Source: an uncultured Vibrio sp. (GTDB lineage: Bacteria; Pseudomonadota; Gammaproteobacteria; Enterobacterales; Vibrionaceae). Taken from it: a stretch of 64,000 nucleotides of DNA. The notes below the pieces were generated by a model. It saw nothing but the letters and a program-made list of their open reading frames with translations. It was not told where the DNA came from and searched no databases. Made by a program: the position numbers and the translations under genes. Shown here in pieces: positions 32,280 through 41,537 of the stretch. Each line of letters opens with the position of its first letter. Within the stretch, counting starts at the first letter, position 1. Where the stretch lies: the NCBI GenBank assembly GCA_947504195.1, contig CANNGN010000001.1, positions 1-64,000 of the forward strand, written 5' to 3'.

Positions 32280-32298
32280 TGGTATTGTTACCGTACCA
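32280..32298. promoter_or_regulatory. Putative GntR operator 1
   Basis: TGGTATTGTTACCGTACCA is an inverted repeat TGGTA-N9-TACCA, 46 bp upstream of the gntR start. The same architecture recurs at 32483-32501, suggesting a pair of sites for the adjacent FCD regulator. Confidence 0.55.
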
Positions 32299-32482
32299 GT
32301 TAGTGTCTTAATGTTAAATTTTTAGCCTATTTCACGGCGTTAAATTAACCAGTATTTGGTGGATTTATTGATTCGAACACAAATAATGATCTAAAACAAG
32401 CTGATAAGAGGTAATTTTATACACAATATGATCCATCACACTCTTATTCTGTAACTTTTATCAATAATATTTAACCTAACAC

Positions 32483-32501
32483 TGGTACGCATATAATACC
32501 A
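32483..32501. promoter_or_regulatory. Putative GntR operator 2
   Basis: TGGTACGCATATAATACCA has the same TGGTA-N9-TACCA layout as the site at 32280-32298; the two centres are 203 bp apart. That spacing would permit looping between two bound dimers. Confidence 0.5.
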
Positions 32502-32728
32502 AATGTGGTTATCTTAACTAAGATGGATATTTGGACTGAATGGAAAGAACTGGAAAGAGTGCACGGATTAGATTTGGGAAATTCGAAGATCTAGAAGATG
32601 CTAAAGTTGATACATCTCTTGTGAGATATGGGCTATACCGACGTCTATTTTATAGCAGATCGTGCTGTTGGGGCTGGTCAATGTTTAGCTTTGAATTATA
32701 CCCAAGATTAATGGTTGTTAGAGGAAAT

Positions 32729-32764
32729 GAAAAAATCCCGCAATCTGTGGTAGATGACGGGATT
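32729..32764 (-). terminator. Rho-independent terminator of the exostosin-like gene
   Basis: On the minus strand AATCCCGTCAT is followed after a loop by GCGGGATT and a T6 run (A5-6 on the plus strand at 32730-32735). It lies 31 bp downstream of the stop at 32795. Confidence 0.85.
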
Positions 32765-32794
32765 GTATTTGCTATTGTTAGATTTAGAAGTCTA

Positions 32795-33814
32795 CTAACT
32801 TAACTGTTTAACCATTCTATCTGCAATGATTTTACTATCACATTTATCTCGCCACCATTCTAAAGCGTCGGTATGCATTTTATCGAGGACGTCAGGTTGA
32901 GCGAGTAAAGATAAAATGGTTTCTTCGAGATCACTCCAATGCTCTAATTTTACAATTGGTGCGTCTTCGTAAAATTCTACATCAGGAACTACTTCCATAA
33001 TTGGAATACACCCGAAACGAATAGCTTCATAAAAACGGTAGGTTTCGAGAGTCGTTCCTCTAGGGACTAGACAAAATTGGGAGCTCATCATCTCTTGTGA
33101 ATAATTAAAGGTGCTCGCAATACTGGATTTGAAGTTGCTGGTCTGTCTCAAATTAATCGGTAAATCGGGATTGTTATCTTTTAAAACTGAGAGCGCTTCA
33201 AGCATTCTGTTTCGAGTTTGCTCTTTAGGGCTAGGAAATATCGGTTTATTGACGCGATGTTGCACACTTCCAGCAAAAGAAAGAAGGTATTCTCTTTGAT
33301 TAAAGGGAATAAATTCTGCAGGTTGATCAGCGAAGTAACCTAGAGGAATTGCATAAATTGGCGCAAATTTAGTTCCGACAGCTTTCAATATAGTTGTTCG
33401 AATGCGGCCATCCAAACCATCGCGATATAAATCTCGACCATACGCTAATACATTGGCAAGTTTTTCATTTATGCTGCCATGTTGCAAATTGTTCCACACC
33501 GTGGGTTTAAATCCACAGGTACGATATATCGCTTTAACTTTAGAACGATATCGTAGCTCTCTATTAAATTCGTCGAGTAATACAATAGCAATAACATTGT
33601 CGCCATACTCAGGTAACTGGTCTATGTTCCACATTGTTATATAAATGATAAAACCTTGATCAGGTAACTGGTTGTCAAATTCGCGAAGCACATCTTCAAT
33701 ATAACTTAAATGATATGAAGCTAAACATCCTGATTCTTGAGGATCAAATTCAAGAGGAGTACCTTCATGATTTTCTCTAAGGAATATATATCGATTGGTA
33801 TTACTCGCTGACAT
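32795..33814 (-). CDS. Exostosin-like glycosyltransferase (GT47-type)
   Basis: This 339-aa protein has the two-part exostosin layout. An N-terminal region carries FIIYITMWNIDQLPEY and AIPLGYFADQPAEF. A C-terminal nucleotide-sugar-binding part carries MMSSQFCLVPRGTTLETYRFYEAIRFGCIPIM followed by PIVKLEHWSDLEETILSL. The PRG...YEAI..GCIPI block is the family's diagnostic motif. Bacterial members usually transfer a sugar in surface polysaccharide synthesis. It has no signal peptide. Here it stands alone, with no polysaccharide genes nearby and its own terminator. Confidence 0.82.
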   Translation of the reverse strand: MSASNTNRYIFLRENHEGTPLEFDPQESGCLASYHLSYIEDVLREFDNQLPDQGFIIYITMWNIDQLPEYGDNVIAIVLLDEFNRELRYRSKVKAIYRTCGFKPTVWNNLQHGSINEKLANVLAYGRDLYRDGLDGRIRTTILKAVGTKFAPIYAIPLGYFADQPAEFIPFNQREYLLSFAGSVQHRVNKPIFPSPKEQTRNRMLEALSVLKDNNPDLPINLRQTSNFKSSIASTFNYSQEMMSSQFCLVPRGTTLETYRFYEAIRFGCIPIMEVVPDVEFYEDAPIVKLEHWSDLEETILSLLAQPDVLDKMHTDALEWWRDKCDSKIIADRMVKQLS

Positions 33815-34028
33815 TTAACATGGCCTATATATAGAAAACAGTTAGTTATGAAATAGGATCGTCTATTTATGTTATTTTTGCAAGTTTATCCTATTGTATT
33901 GATTAGAGTAAATAACTTAAAGTAGGGTGTTTCTTACTGATAATTTTAGCGGTAATACTGATTTATCATTGATATTCAAGCGTGTACAACTATTCACCCA
34001 AACATTATATTGAACAACAATGAGTTGC

Positions 34029-34214
34029 TTATTCTTCCTTTGCTATCATTTTCTTGCACCGAATGACGATGTTAATTTTTTCATCATCCGATTTATTGAT
34101 CCAATCGGTAATTTCTTGTGACGTCCTGTAACATCCTGTACACACGTTATTATTGTCTATTTTACATCGACTGGTACAAGGCGTAATGAGACTGGTATTG
34201 TTTCCTATAAACAT
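34029..34214 (-). CDS. DUF1289 family protein
   Basis: This 61-aa Cys-rich protein follows the DUF1289 pattern: TPCTSRCKIDNNNVCTGCYRT followed by an ITDWINKSDDEKINIVIRC helix. The three or four conserved Cys could hold a metal. Members are tiny, widespread in proteobacteria and of unknown function. Gene is isolated between AT-rich spacers; no strong ribosome site is seen. Confidence 0.85.
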   Translation of the reverse strand: MFIGNNTSLITPCTSRCKIDNNNVCTGCYRTSQEITDWINKSDDEKINIVIRCKKMIAKEE

Positions 34215-34423
34215 ATTGGTTTAATTATACTCTGTTGGTTCGTGACATGAGTGTCTAATTGGATTCTGATATAAACGCATCAGCGAGCATTATATGATGA
34301 TCTATGGCTCAAAAATGATACTTTACTGGAGATATTTTAAACAACGATTGATCTGCATCATCTGTAAAACTATGCATTGTTTCTACTATTAAGCCATATC
34401 GCATTAGTACGAAGGAGTACAAT

Positions 34424-34558
34424 ATGGACTTATATCATATGTTATTAAATGATCCCGTTGTTTATTATTCATTTATTGGGTTGGGTGTGACAGTGTCTAT
34501 CTTTGCCTTCTTGATGTTCTTCTTCATTAAAAACACAATCAAAGCGTCAAAGAAGTAG
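34424..34558 (+). CDS. Small single-helix membrane protein (DUF3149-like)
   Basis: A 44-aa frame starts at ATG 34424 behind a good AAGGAGT at 34412-34418. It has a short N-terminal MDLYHMLLNDPVV segment, one hydrophobic helix (about 17-36, rich in Phe and Val) and a basic tail KNTIKASKK. This layout resembles the DUF3149 group of tiny vibrio membrane proteins. The strong ribosome site and clean codon use argue that it is translated. Confidence 0.7.
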   Translation: MDLYHMLLNDPVVYYSFIGLGVTVSIFAFLMFFFIKNTIKASKK

Positions 34559-34830
34559 CGATTTTTTTTCTTGTTTTACTTAACGCTTCCCCCGTTGCTT
34601 TTTCGTTGCTAAGGCATGCTAAGAGCAGTGGGTTTGTGCTTGTCTTTTAATTTGGTCCCTTAACCGCCAATCAACTAACCTCAAGCTCTCTACGATCTCT
34701 TTGCTTTATGATTTATCATCAGATTTTTGTAGATGTCGTCATTTAATATAACAAATAGATATTTCTAGATGAATTAATATAGCGTAAAATGTCAGGCTAC
34801 ATTTTCATATATATAGTGGTTAAAAAAATC

Positions 34831-35586
34831 ATGAAGCAGTTTTTTAAGAAAATTATTCTCGGGTTAGCCCTAGTAGCAGTAGCGAATATCACTGTAGCCG
34901 CAGAACGTGATGTTAAAGTCGGTATGTCTGGCCAATATTTCCCTTTTACTTTTGTGAAACAAGATGAGTTGCAAGGGTTTGAAGTTGATATTTGGAACGA
35001 AATTGGTAAACGTAACGACTGGAATGTTGAGTTCGTAACGGCTAACTTCTCGGGTCTGTTTGGTTTATTGGAAACGGGTCGCATCGATACTATTTCTAAC
35101 CAGATTACCATTACCGAAGCTCGTCTTGCGAAATACAGCTTTTCTACACCTTATGTCATCGATGGTGTGCAAATTGTTGTGCGTAAAGGTAACGACAGCA
35201 TTAATGGTGTTGAAGATCTAAAAGGTAAGAAAGTTGCTGTAAACCTTGGTTCTAACTTCGAAGAAGTACTTAGAAAACATAACGAAGACGACAGCATTAA
35301 TATAGTGACTTATGACACAGGTATCGAACGTGATGTTGCATTAGGCCGTGCTGATGCTTTTGTTATGGATAAAGTGTCGTCATTGGCACTCATTGAGCAA
35401 TCAGGCTTACCTCTTCAGCTTGCTGGTGAACCTCTAGAGTCGATTCAAAATGCAATGCCATTTGTGAAAAGTGAAGCAGGTGATGCGTTGCGAGTTAAGG
35501 TTGATGAAACATTGGCCGAAATGAAAAAAGATGGCACTTTGTCTAGCATTTCTCAAAAGTGGTTTAAAGGGGATATCACCCAGTAA
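34831..35586 (+). CDS. Cystine-type amino-acid ABC transporter binding protein
   Basis: This 251-aa periplasmic binding protein starts at ATG 34831, giving the signal peptide KKIILGLALVAVANITVAA. Family 3 motifs are VGMSGQYFPFTF, LQGFEVDIWNEIGKR, FSGLFGLLETGRIDTISNQITIT, YSFSTPYVIDGVQIVVRK and GLKGKKVAV-like DLKGKKVAVNLG. The FSGLFGLLETGRID pattern is closest to cystine binders of the TcyJ (FliY) type, and the neighbours make a complete TcyJLN-like system. CysB, the master regulator of sulfur assimilation, is encoded 4 kb downstream. Specificity for cystine is inferred, not shown. Confidence 0.88.
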   Translation: MKQFFKKIILGLALVAVANITVAAERDVKVGMSGQYFPFTFVKQDELQGFEVDIWNEIGKRNDWNVEFVTANFSGLFGLLETGRIDTISNQITITEARLAKYSFSTPYVIDGVQIVVRKGNDSINGVEDLKGKKVAVNLGSNFEEVLRKHNEDDSINIVTYDTGIERDVALGRADAFVMDKVSSLALIEQSGLPLQLAGEPLESIQNAMPFVKSEAGDALRVKVDETLAEMKKDGTLSSISQKWFKGDITQ

Positions 35587-36254
35587 TGGCGTCCTTTGAT
35601 TTTAACTATATGCTTGGTCTCTTCCCGATACTGTTTAAGTATTTGGAAGTCACCATCGGAATGGCCCTGATTGGGCTGTTCTTCTCTTTGATTCTTGCTC
35701 TTATCTTAACCATTATACGGGTATTTAAAATTCCTGGACTCAATGCTGCGGCGGTGATTTTTATCTCGTTCTTCCGTGGTACACCGTTACTTGTCCAGTT
35801 ATTTCTCCTTTATTACGGCCTACCGCAAATATTACCTTTTATGGTTGGATTGGATGCATTTACGTGTGCAGTGATCGGTTTGACTTTGCACTTTTCTAGC
35901 TATAAATCAGAAAGTTTGCGTGCTGCGATTGATTCTGTACCGAAAAGTCAGTGGGAAGCCAGTTATGCGTTTGGCTTGACTCGTTTCCAGGCGCTTCGAC
36001 GGATTGTATTGCCGCAAGCCTTTCGTATCGCGTTACCGTCATTGATGAACTATTTTATTGATATGTTGAAAAGCACGTCGTTAGCGTTCACGTTAGGGGT
36101 TGCTGAAATTATGGCAAAAGCGCAAATGGAAGCCGCGGGAAGCTTTAAGTTTTTCGAGGCATTTTTAGCTGTGGCATTAATTTACTGGGGCTTGGTTGCC
36201 ATTTTAACGCAAGTACAATATCGACTAGAACAACATTTAGCCAAGGCTTATTAA
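35586..36254 (+). CDS. Amino-acid ABC transporter permease
   Basis: This 222-aa polar amino-acid permease of the HisM/TcyL family has five helices. The family features SFFRGTPLLVQLFLLYYGLP and the EAA loop ESLRAAIDSVPKSQWEASYAFGLTRFQALRRIVLPQAFRIALP (about 110-152) are clear. It starts on the last base of the binding-protein stop (TAATG overlap) and ends two bases before the ATPase gene, so the three are translated as a unit. Confidence 0.93.
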   Translation: MASFDFNYMLGLFPILFKYLEVTIGMALIGLFFSLILALILTIIRVFKIPGLNAAAVIFISFFRGTPLLVQLFLLYYGLPQILPFMVGLDAFTCAVIGLTLHFSSYKSESLRAAIDSVPKSQWEASYAFGLTRFQALRRIVLPQAFRIALPSLMNYFIDMLKSTSLAFTLGVAEIMAKAQMEAAGSFKFFEAFLAVALIYWGLVAILTQVQYRLEQHLAKAY

Positions 36255-36255
36255 C

Positions 36256-36990
36256 ATGATAAAAGTAACAAATCTGAGTAAGTCATTTGGTGACAATAAG
36301 GTACTAGAAGGTATCGACTTAACTGTAGAGCAAGGTGAAATCGTGGCGATTATTGGTCCTTCTGGGACTGGGAAATCAACACTGCTTCGTTGCTTGAATT
36401 ACCTTGAAGAGCCAAGTGCAGGCGTGATTGAAGTTGGTCAACACAAGGTTGATGCGAGTCATGCTAGCCCACAACAAATTCTTGACCTCAGACGCAGCTT
36501 GAGTTTTGTCTTTCAGAATTACTCTTTGTTTGCGAATAAAACGGCCGCTGAAAATATCAGTGAAGCGTTGACGACAGTTTGGAAACAGCCCAAAGAGCAG
36601 GCTCGCGCAACGGCCTTGTCGGTATTGGAAGAAATTGGTCTTAAAGATAGAGCCGATCATTATCCTAGCCAGCTTTCTGGTGGACAGCAGCAACGCGTCG
36701 GCATTGGTCGCGCAATGGCTGTGCCAAACGAGGCTATTCTATTTGACGAGCCTACTTCGGCATTAGATCCAGAATGGGTTGACGAAGTTTTAAGCCTGAT
36801 TAAAAAACTTGCTGAGATGAAGCGTACGATGATTATCGTGACTCATGAAATCGAATTTGCTCGAGATATTTCCGACCGCGTGATTTTTATGGCAGAAGGT
36901 TCAATTATTGAACAAGGGCCATCGGACGAATTATTGAGTAATCCTAAGGATCCTAGAACCCAACGATTTTTAGCTCGAGTATTACGTTAG
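36256..36990 (+). CDS. Amino-acid ABC transporter ATPase
   Basis: This 244-aa ATPase is of the GlnQ/TcyN type. Walker A is GPSGTGKST, Q-loop FVFQNYSLFANK, signature LSGGQQQRVGIGRAMA, Walker B AILFDEPTSALDPE, switch His in VTHEIEFA. Last gene of the amino-acid uptake operon. No clear terminator follows, and the next gene starts 66 bp downstream in the same direction, so read-through into the 37-39 kb operon is possible. Confidence 0.95.
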   Translation: MIKVTNLSKSFGDNKVLEGIDLTVEQGEIVAIIGPSGTGKSTLLRCLNYLEEPSAGVIEVGQHKVDASHASPQQILDLRRSLSFVFQNYSLFANKTAAENISEALTTVWKQPKEQARATALSVLEEIGLKDRADHYPSQLSGGQQQRVGIGRAMAVPNEAILFDEPTSALDPEWVDEVLSLIKKLAEMKRTMIIVTHEIEFARDISDRVIFMAEGSIIEQGPSDELLSNPKDPRTQRFLARVLR

Positions 36991-37056
36991 TTATTCATTG
37001 AATCTCAGCGAATAGTCACCGATAATCGTGGATTGTTTGTATTCGAGGTTTTGGCA

Positions 37057-37797
37057 ATGTCAACGAAACTGACTCAATTGGTATGGAACTATAAAACCCA
37101 TAAAGCAGAAGATAAATTGCTGTTTTTGGCGTTAGCTGAGATTGCCGATAATAAAGGAAATTTTTGCACGTCAATGATAGAACTTGTCGCTATGACAGGG
37201 ATGCCAGATGGTGTTGTTAGGACTTTATTGCAGCATTTTACAACGCCCGCAACACCTTTAATTTCGTTGGATCGTTCTAATAAACAAGATTTAACCGGAC
37301 AGTTTTCGGGCTGTCTTCAGATTGAAAAAAATCCCATTCAGTCCAAAACCTCTACCGGACAGGTCGATTTGATGAAACTGGCTCGTGAGCAGAATGAGCG
37401 ATTAAATCAGAACAAAACCACTAGCAGAGCAAAACTCAATCGAAACCAACGCTCTCAAATCGCCCCTCTCGATAGAAATGCCAATGAAAAACAGTACAGT
37501 GTTCTGCAAATTCACATGGAAGAGATTCCGGATTGGGCGGAAGGCATTATGTATAAACAAGGTGTCCACAATAGAAAAGAAATTTGGGATGCATTTGTTG
37601 TCGATGTCCATGCTACTGGTGAAAAATTGTTTAGTTTAAGTCAGCTAACAAATCGTTTATATCAAAAAATTCAGCATGTTAAAGACCTATCATTTTCACG
37701 AGTGAATGCCAAAACGGCGAATCGACCTGTTAAGCAGTCGGCACTAAGTGAGTTTGAAGAAAAAGTGATGAATTATCTTTCAGAAGATGACGACTGA
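37057..37797 (+). CDS. Winged-helix protein, phage replication-O/DnaT-like
   Basis: This 246-aa protein has an N-terminal winged helix (KLTQLVWNYKTHKAEDKLLFLALAEIADNKG...SMIELVAMTGMPDGVVRTLLQHF), which is the pattern of phage replication initiators and DnaT-like primosome proteins. A polar linker of about 90 residues rich in Gln, Asn and Lys follows. A C-terminal helical part (EEIPDWAEGIMYKQGVHNRKEIWDAFVVDV) ends the protein. I start at ATG 37057. It heads a tight three-gene operon. A role in helicase loading or replication restart is a guess from the architecture. Confidence 0.6.
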   Translation: MSTKLTQLVWNYKTHKAEDKLLFLALAEIADNKGNFCTSMIELVAMTGMPDGVVRTLLQHFTTPATPLISLDRSNKQDLTGQFSGCLQIEKNPIQSKTSTGQVDLMKLAREQNERLNQNKTTSRAKLNRNQRSQIAPLDRNANEKQYSVLQIHMEEIPDWAEGIMYKQGVHNRKEIWDAFVVDVHATGEKLFSLSQLTNRLYQKIQHVKDLSFSRVNAKTANRPVKQSALSEFEEKVMNYLSEDDD

Positions 37798-37875
37798 GGC
37801 TATTAATCAAGCTTTCTATCGGCGTACTATAGATACATTATGAACAATAAGTAATTGAAGAGTGGATAAGTGACA

Positions 37876-38781
37876 ATGTCAGATGATTTTAACAAACCGA
37901 AAAATATCGCTCAGGTAGGAGAATCATTCGAAGATCATTTACGACGTATGGGAAAAATGTCTAAGCAAGCCACCAGTGATAGATACCCAGTACAACAGCG
38001 AAAAAGCAGTTTTCCTTCATCGGGTTCGAATACGCCCGTGTCATCCACAAATACGTCACTCAGTACAAAAGCGAAAGAATCTTTGTCTCAGTACAAAGAG
38101 AGCGGGCAACATATCCAGATTTTGAAAGTTTGGGGCATGTTGATGCAAGCATTTGACTCTAAACTTCGGCATTTTTTTGGTGACGAGCCGGATGTGCATT
38201 TTATGAAATTCGCCGCCTCATTGACGCCAGAATCATATAAGCGACTTGAAGCAAATCTGTTAGAACGCTTAGACGAAGATCGAGAGTGGCCACCTTCATT
38301 AATCAGGCTGCGTCAATTGGCGAATTCTCCAACTAAGGAGACGATGTATAAAGCGAGGCAAAATTTATTTCACTATCCAGTACCGATTTCAGAGCTTACT
38401 CGCGTCGAGCTTTATATTAAGAGATTTAAAATGCATGAAGTTCGCCGATTATCCGATCGCTACTTCGAGACTGAATTTAACCGAAAATACACTCTATGGT
38501 TCCGAGAAGTCATGTTGGAAGACATGGACATAAAAATCGCCGCTAAACAGAGTGAAATCGATGTTGCATTGGACACGCAGCATGTGACGGAGAATGATAG
38601 AATTATCGATGAAAGCATTGCTAAGGGTGATGCTTTCAACCATAAATTTGGCCAGCGAATTAGTGATGTATTAAAAGAAAAAGCGAGCCTCTCCATTGAA
38701 GAAATAACACCTTTAGATGCAGTCGAGTTAGAGCAACAAAACCTTGCTGAAAAAATTCGAAAAGACTTTGGTAATCACTAG
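37876..38781 (+). CDS. Unknown protein, possible lambda-P-like helicase loader
   Basis: This 301-aa protein has an unstructured, Ser/Thr-rich N-terminal third (SSFPSSGSNTPVSSTNTSLS) followed by a helical core. The core includes LKVWGMLMQAFDSKLRHFFGDEP and LLERLDEDREWPPSLIRLRQLANSP. That spacing, helix then a short loop then 'P-S-x-x-x-x-L', resembles phage P-type helicase loaders (FLPSPGQFVAW). The similarity is weak. The gene order wHTH followed by this protein mirrors lambda O-P and dnaT-dnaC. The stop overlaps the GTG of the third gene by one base. Confidence 0.5.
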   Translation: MSDDFNKPKNIAQVGESFEDHLRRMGKMSKQATSDRYPVQQRKSSFPSSGSNTPVSSTNTSLSTKAKESLSQYKESGQHIQILKVWGMLMQAFDSKLRHFFGDEPDVHFMKFAASLTPESYKRLEANLLERLDEDREWPPSLIRLRQLANSPTKETMYKARQNLFHYPVPISELTRVELYIKRFKMHEVRRLSDRYFETEFNRKYTLWFREVMLEDMDIKIAAKQSEIDVALDTQHVTENDRIIDESIAKGDAFNHKFGQRISDVLKEKASLSIEEITPLDAVELEQQNLAEKIRKDFGNH

Positions 38782-39467
38782 TGCGAGATTTTGAAGTTAT
38801 CGAGAAAGGTGAGCACTATTTTCGCTGCTATGTTGATGGCATAAAAGAACGGCATTGCCGTATAGTCGTTGATGAGAATAGCTGTGAGCTTCCTATTGGA
38901 TCGTTTCGGCTTCATGTTGAAGATGTCTCTGATCGATATAAGCATGGCTCGCTGGATACTGTATTTCGAATGACCTTGCCATTTGAACAGCAAGACTCCA
39001 TTGCAATTTGTACTCTAAATGGAGGAAGAAAAAATCGTTTTACTTATTTAGCATGCTTGAAGCTGGGGGGTAAGTGGGAACCGATTCTGAGTGAGTGGGT
39101 GTTTTCTGCTTCAGTGAAAGATAAAGTCGATGTACTCGGGGAGATTGTTCATTCAAAACCTGTTGCAGTTGATGTTGAATTTAAAGAAACGATCTCTGAG
39201 CCTAAAAAAGATCTAACGGTATTTGGCTTTGAATTAATTAAAGGAGTGCGAATCAACAATACACCCATTTTTTGTAAAGGGGTTGTGTTGAAGAAAGGGG
39301 ATGTTTCTTATATTGCGGGAATCAGTGCTAAAACGATTGTACTTGCTGGCTCCGTAATACGTCTTACCGTCCCTGAGCAAATGCTTGAATCGGATTTCTT
39401 TAAAGAGGACTATATGTGTAGCACTCGAGTTACGGTAGTGAAAACAAGAAAACGTAAAACGCGTTAA
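38781..39467 (+). CDS. Unknown protein of the three-gene operon
   Basis: This 228-aa beta-rich protein has no recognised domain. It appears to hold two similar-sized halves: residues 1-115 (FEVIEKGEHYFRCYVDGIKERHCRIVV...) and 140-228 (FGFELIKGVRINNTPIFCKGVVLKKGDVSYIAG). A basic tail (VVKTRKRKTR) is suited to nucleic-acid binding. It starts at GTG in a one-base overlap with the preceding gene. Its stop codon lies inside a long terminator hairpin. I cannot assign a function. Confidence 0.6.
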   Translation: MRDFEVIEKGEHYFRCYVDGIKERHCRIVVDENSCELPIGSFRLHVEDVSDRYKHGSLDTVFRMTLPFEQQDSIAICTLNGGRKNRFTYLACLKLGGKWEPILSEWVFSASVKDKVDVLGEIVHSKPVAVDVEFKETISEPKKDLTVFGFELIKGVRINNTPIFCKGVVLKKGDVSYIAGISAKTIVLAGSVIRLTVPEQMLESDFFKEDYMCSTRVTVVKTRKRKTR

Positions 39468-39505
39468 TACGCTAATGTTTAAATCGTATTTAACGCGTTA
39501 ATAAT
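39457..39505. terminator. Bidirectional terminator between convergent genes
   Basis: AAACGCGTTAATACG (39457-39471) pairs with CGTATTTAACGCGTT (39485-39499) around a loop of about 13 bases, with a run of T on the right and A on the left. It overlaps the stop codon of the third operon gene and faces the convergent coiled-coil gene. Confidence 0.8.
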
Positions 39506-39506
39506 T

Positions 39507-40268
39507 TTACCACTTTTTCTTCTCACCAAATAGCATAGCCATGTCGTTTTTACGTTCGTCATCGACTTGTTCATGACCTTCATCAAGCTTAGACTTACGA
39601 CTATTTTCCATATCGTCGAACATAGTTTGGAGTTTTTCTCGTGCTTGAACTGAGAATTCATCATTTTTCTGACTTAACACATCAATTCCTTTTTTGAGCA
39701 ATTGCACCGCGGTACCGACTTGGCCTTTTGCGATTGCGTCATTGCTGCGCTTCATCAGGTTTTCAATGTTGATTCTGAGCTGTATGGTTTCTAAACGTGC
39801 ATTTTCAGCAATAAATGCTTGAGTTTCAAAACGGCCTTTATTGTGTTCACTGCGAATTGTCTCTCTCAGGCGTTTAACCAGTTTTAGCATCCCAACAGCT
39901 TGCTTGTCACTGCTTGGAACACGAAATGCCGCAGTTTTGGTATCGTCACCTTGTGCTTTCATTGCTTTAATATGGTTTTTTACATCGACAATGCGCTGTT
40001 TGATTTGCTTATTCTCTGGAGAGCACTCCAAGATGTTTTCTAATGAATCAAGGATTCGAGTATTCAAACAGATGAGCAAGTTACGGCTATAGGGTATGTG
40101 ATGAGCGTTACTTATTAATTGCTCAGTACTATCGATGATAGCAAATTGGCGTGTTGATTCTTGCTTTTTTGCCGCGTTTACTTTGGCTTTGTACTGCAAC
40201 ATAACGTTGTAGCCCAAAACCATGACGAGCAAAATTCCAACTAATGTGATGATTAATCCAATACTCAT
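39507..40268 (-). CDS. Membrane-anchored coiled-coil protein
   Basis: This 253-aa protein has an N-terminal membrane helix (IGLIITLVGILLVMVLGYNVML, about 3-24). The long cytoplasmic helical region carries heptad-like stretches (KQAVGMLKLVKRLRETIRSEH, ENARLETIQLRINIENLMKRS, KLQTMFDDMENSRKSKLDE) and an alternating acidic/basic C-terminal tail (DDERKNDMAMLF). It converges on the three-gene operon across a shared terminator and is divergent from cysB. No enzymatic motif is seen. It may be a structural or scaffolding membrane protein. Confidence 0.65.
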   Translation of the reverse strand: MSIGLIITLVGILLVMVLGYNVMLQYKAKVNAAKKQESTRQFAIIDSTEQLISNAHHIPYSRNLLICLNTRILDSLENILECSPENKQIKQRIVDVKNHIKAMKAQGDDTKTAAFRVPSSDKQAVGMLKLVKRLRETIRSEHNKGRFETQAFIAENARLETIQLRINIENLMKRSNDAIAKGQVGTAVQLLKKGIDVLSQKNDEFSVQAREKLQTMFDDMENSRKSKLDEGHEQVDDERKNDMAMLFGEKKKW

Positions 40269-40455
40269 ATGATCGTTAGTTACTTCATGCCTAAAAATAT
40301 TAGCTTAGCATATAGGATCAAACTCTGCTCTTTATAGAATTGTTAATTTATAATAAATTATTGATTGGTTGGAAATTGCGGGGTGCGGTTTAACATGCGT
40401 TATTGGGCTCTGTAATTAATTTAGTTATAGCCAAAGAGTTACACTTTATAACTAA

Positions 40456-41478
<1,023 letters not shown>

Positions 41479-41537
41479 ACGTTATTGGTGTTGATTTTGA
41501 TGTTTACTACAAGTGCGAGTCTTGGGTATTAGGTGAA

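Larger units (their letters stand above)
32235..32728 (-). promoter_or_regulatory. Promoter region of the sugar operon
   Basis: This region of about 500 bp has no credible gene; a frame at 32540-32803 runs through the adjacent terminator and has no domain. It contains the two 19-bp palindromes listed separately and AT-rich stretches suited to promoters upstream of the gntR start. Confidence 0.55.

Noticed and set aside
32540-32803. Open frame of 87 codons
   Set aside because: Runs through the terminator of the exostosin-like gene and into its coding end; no domain and poor codon pattern.
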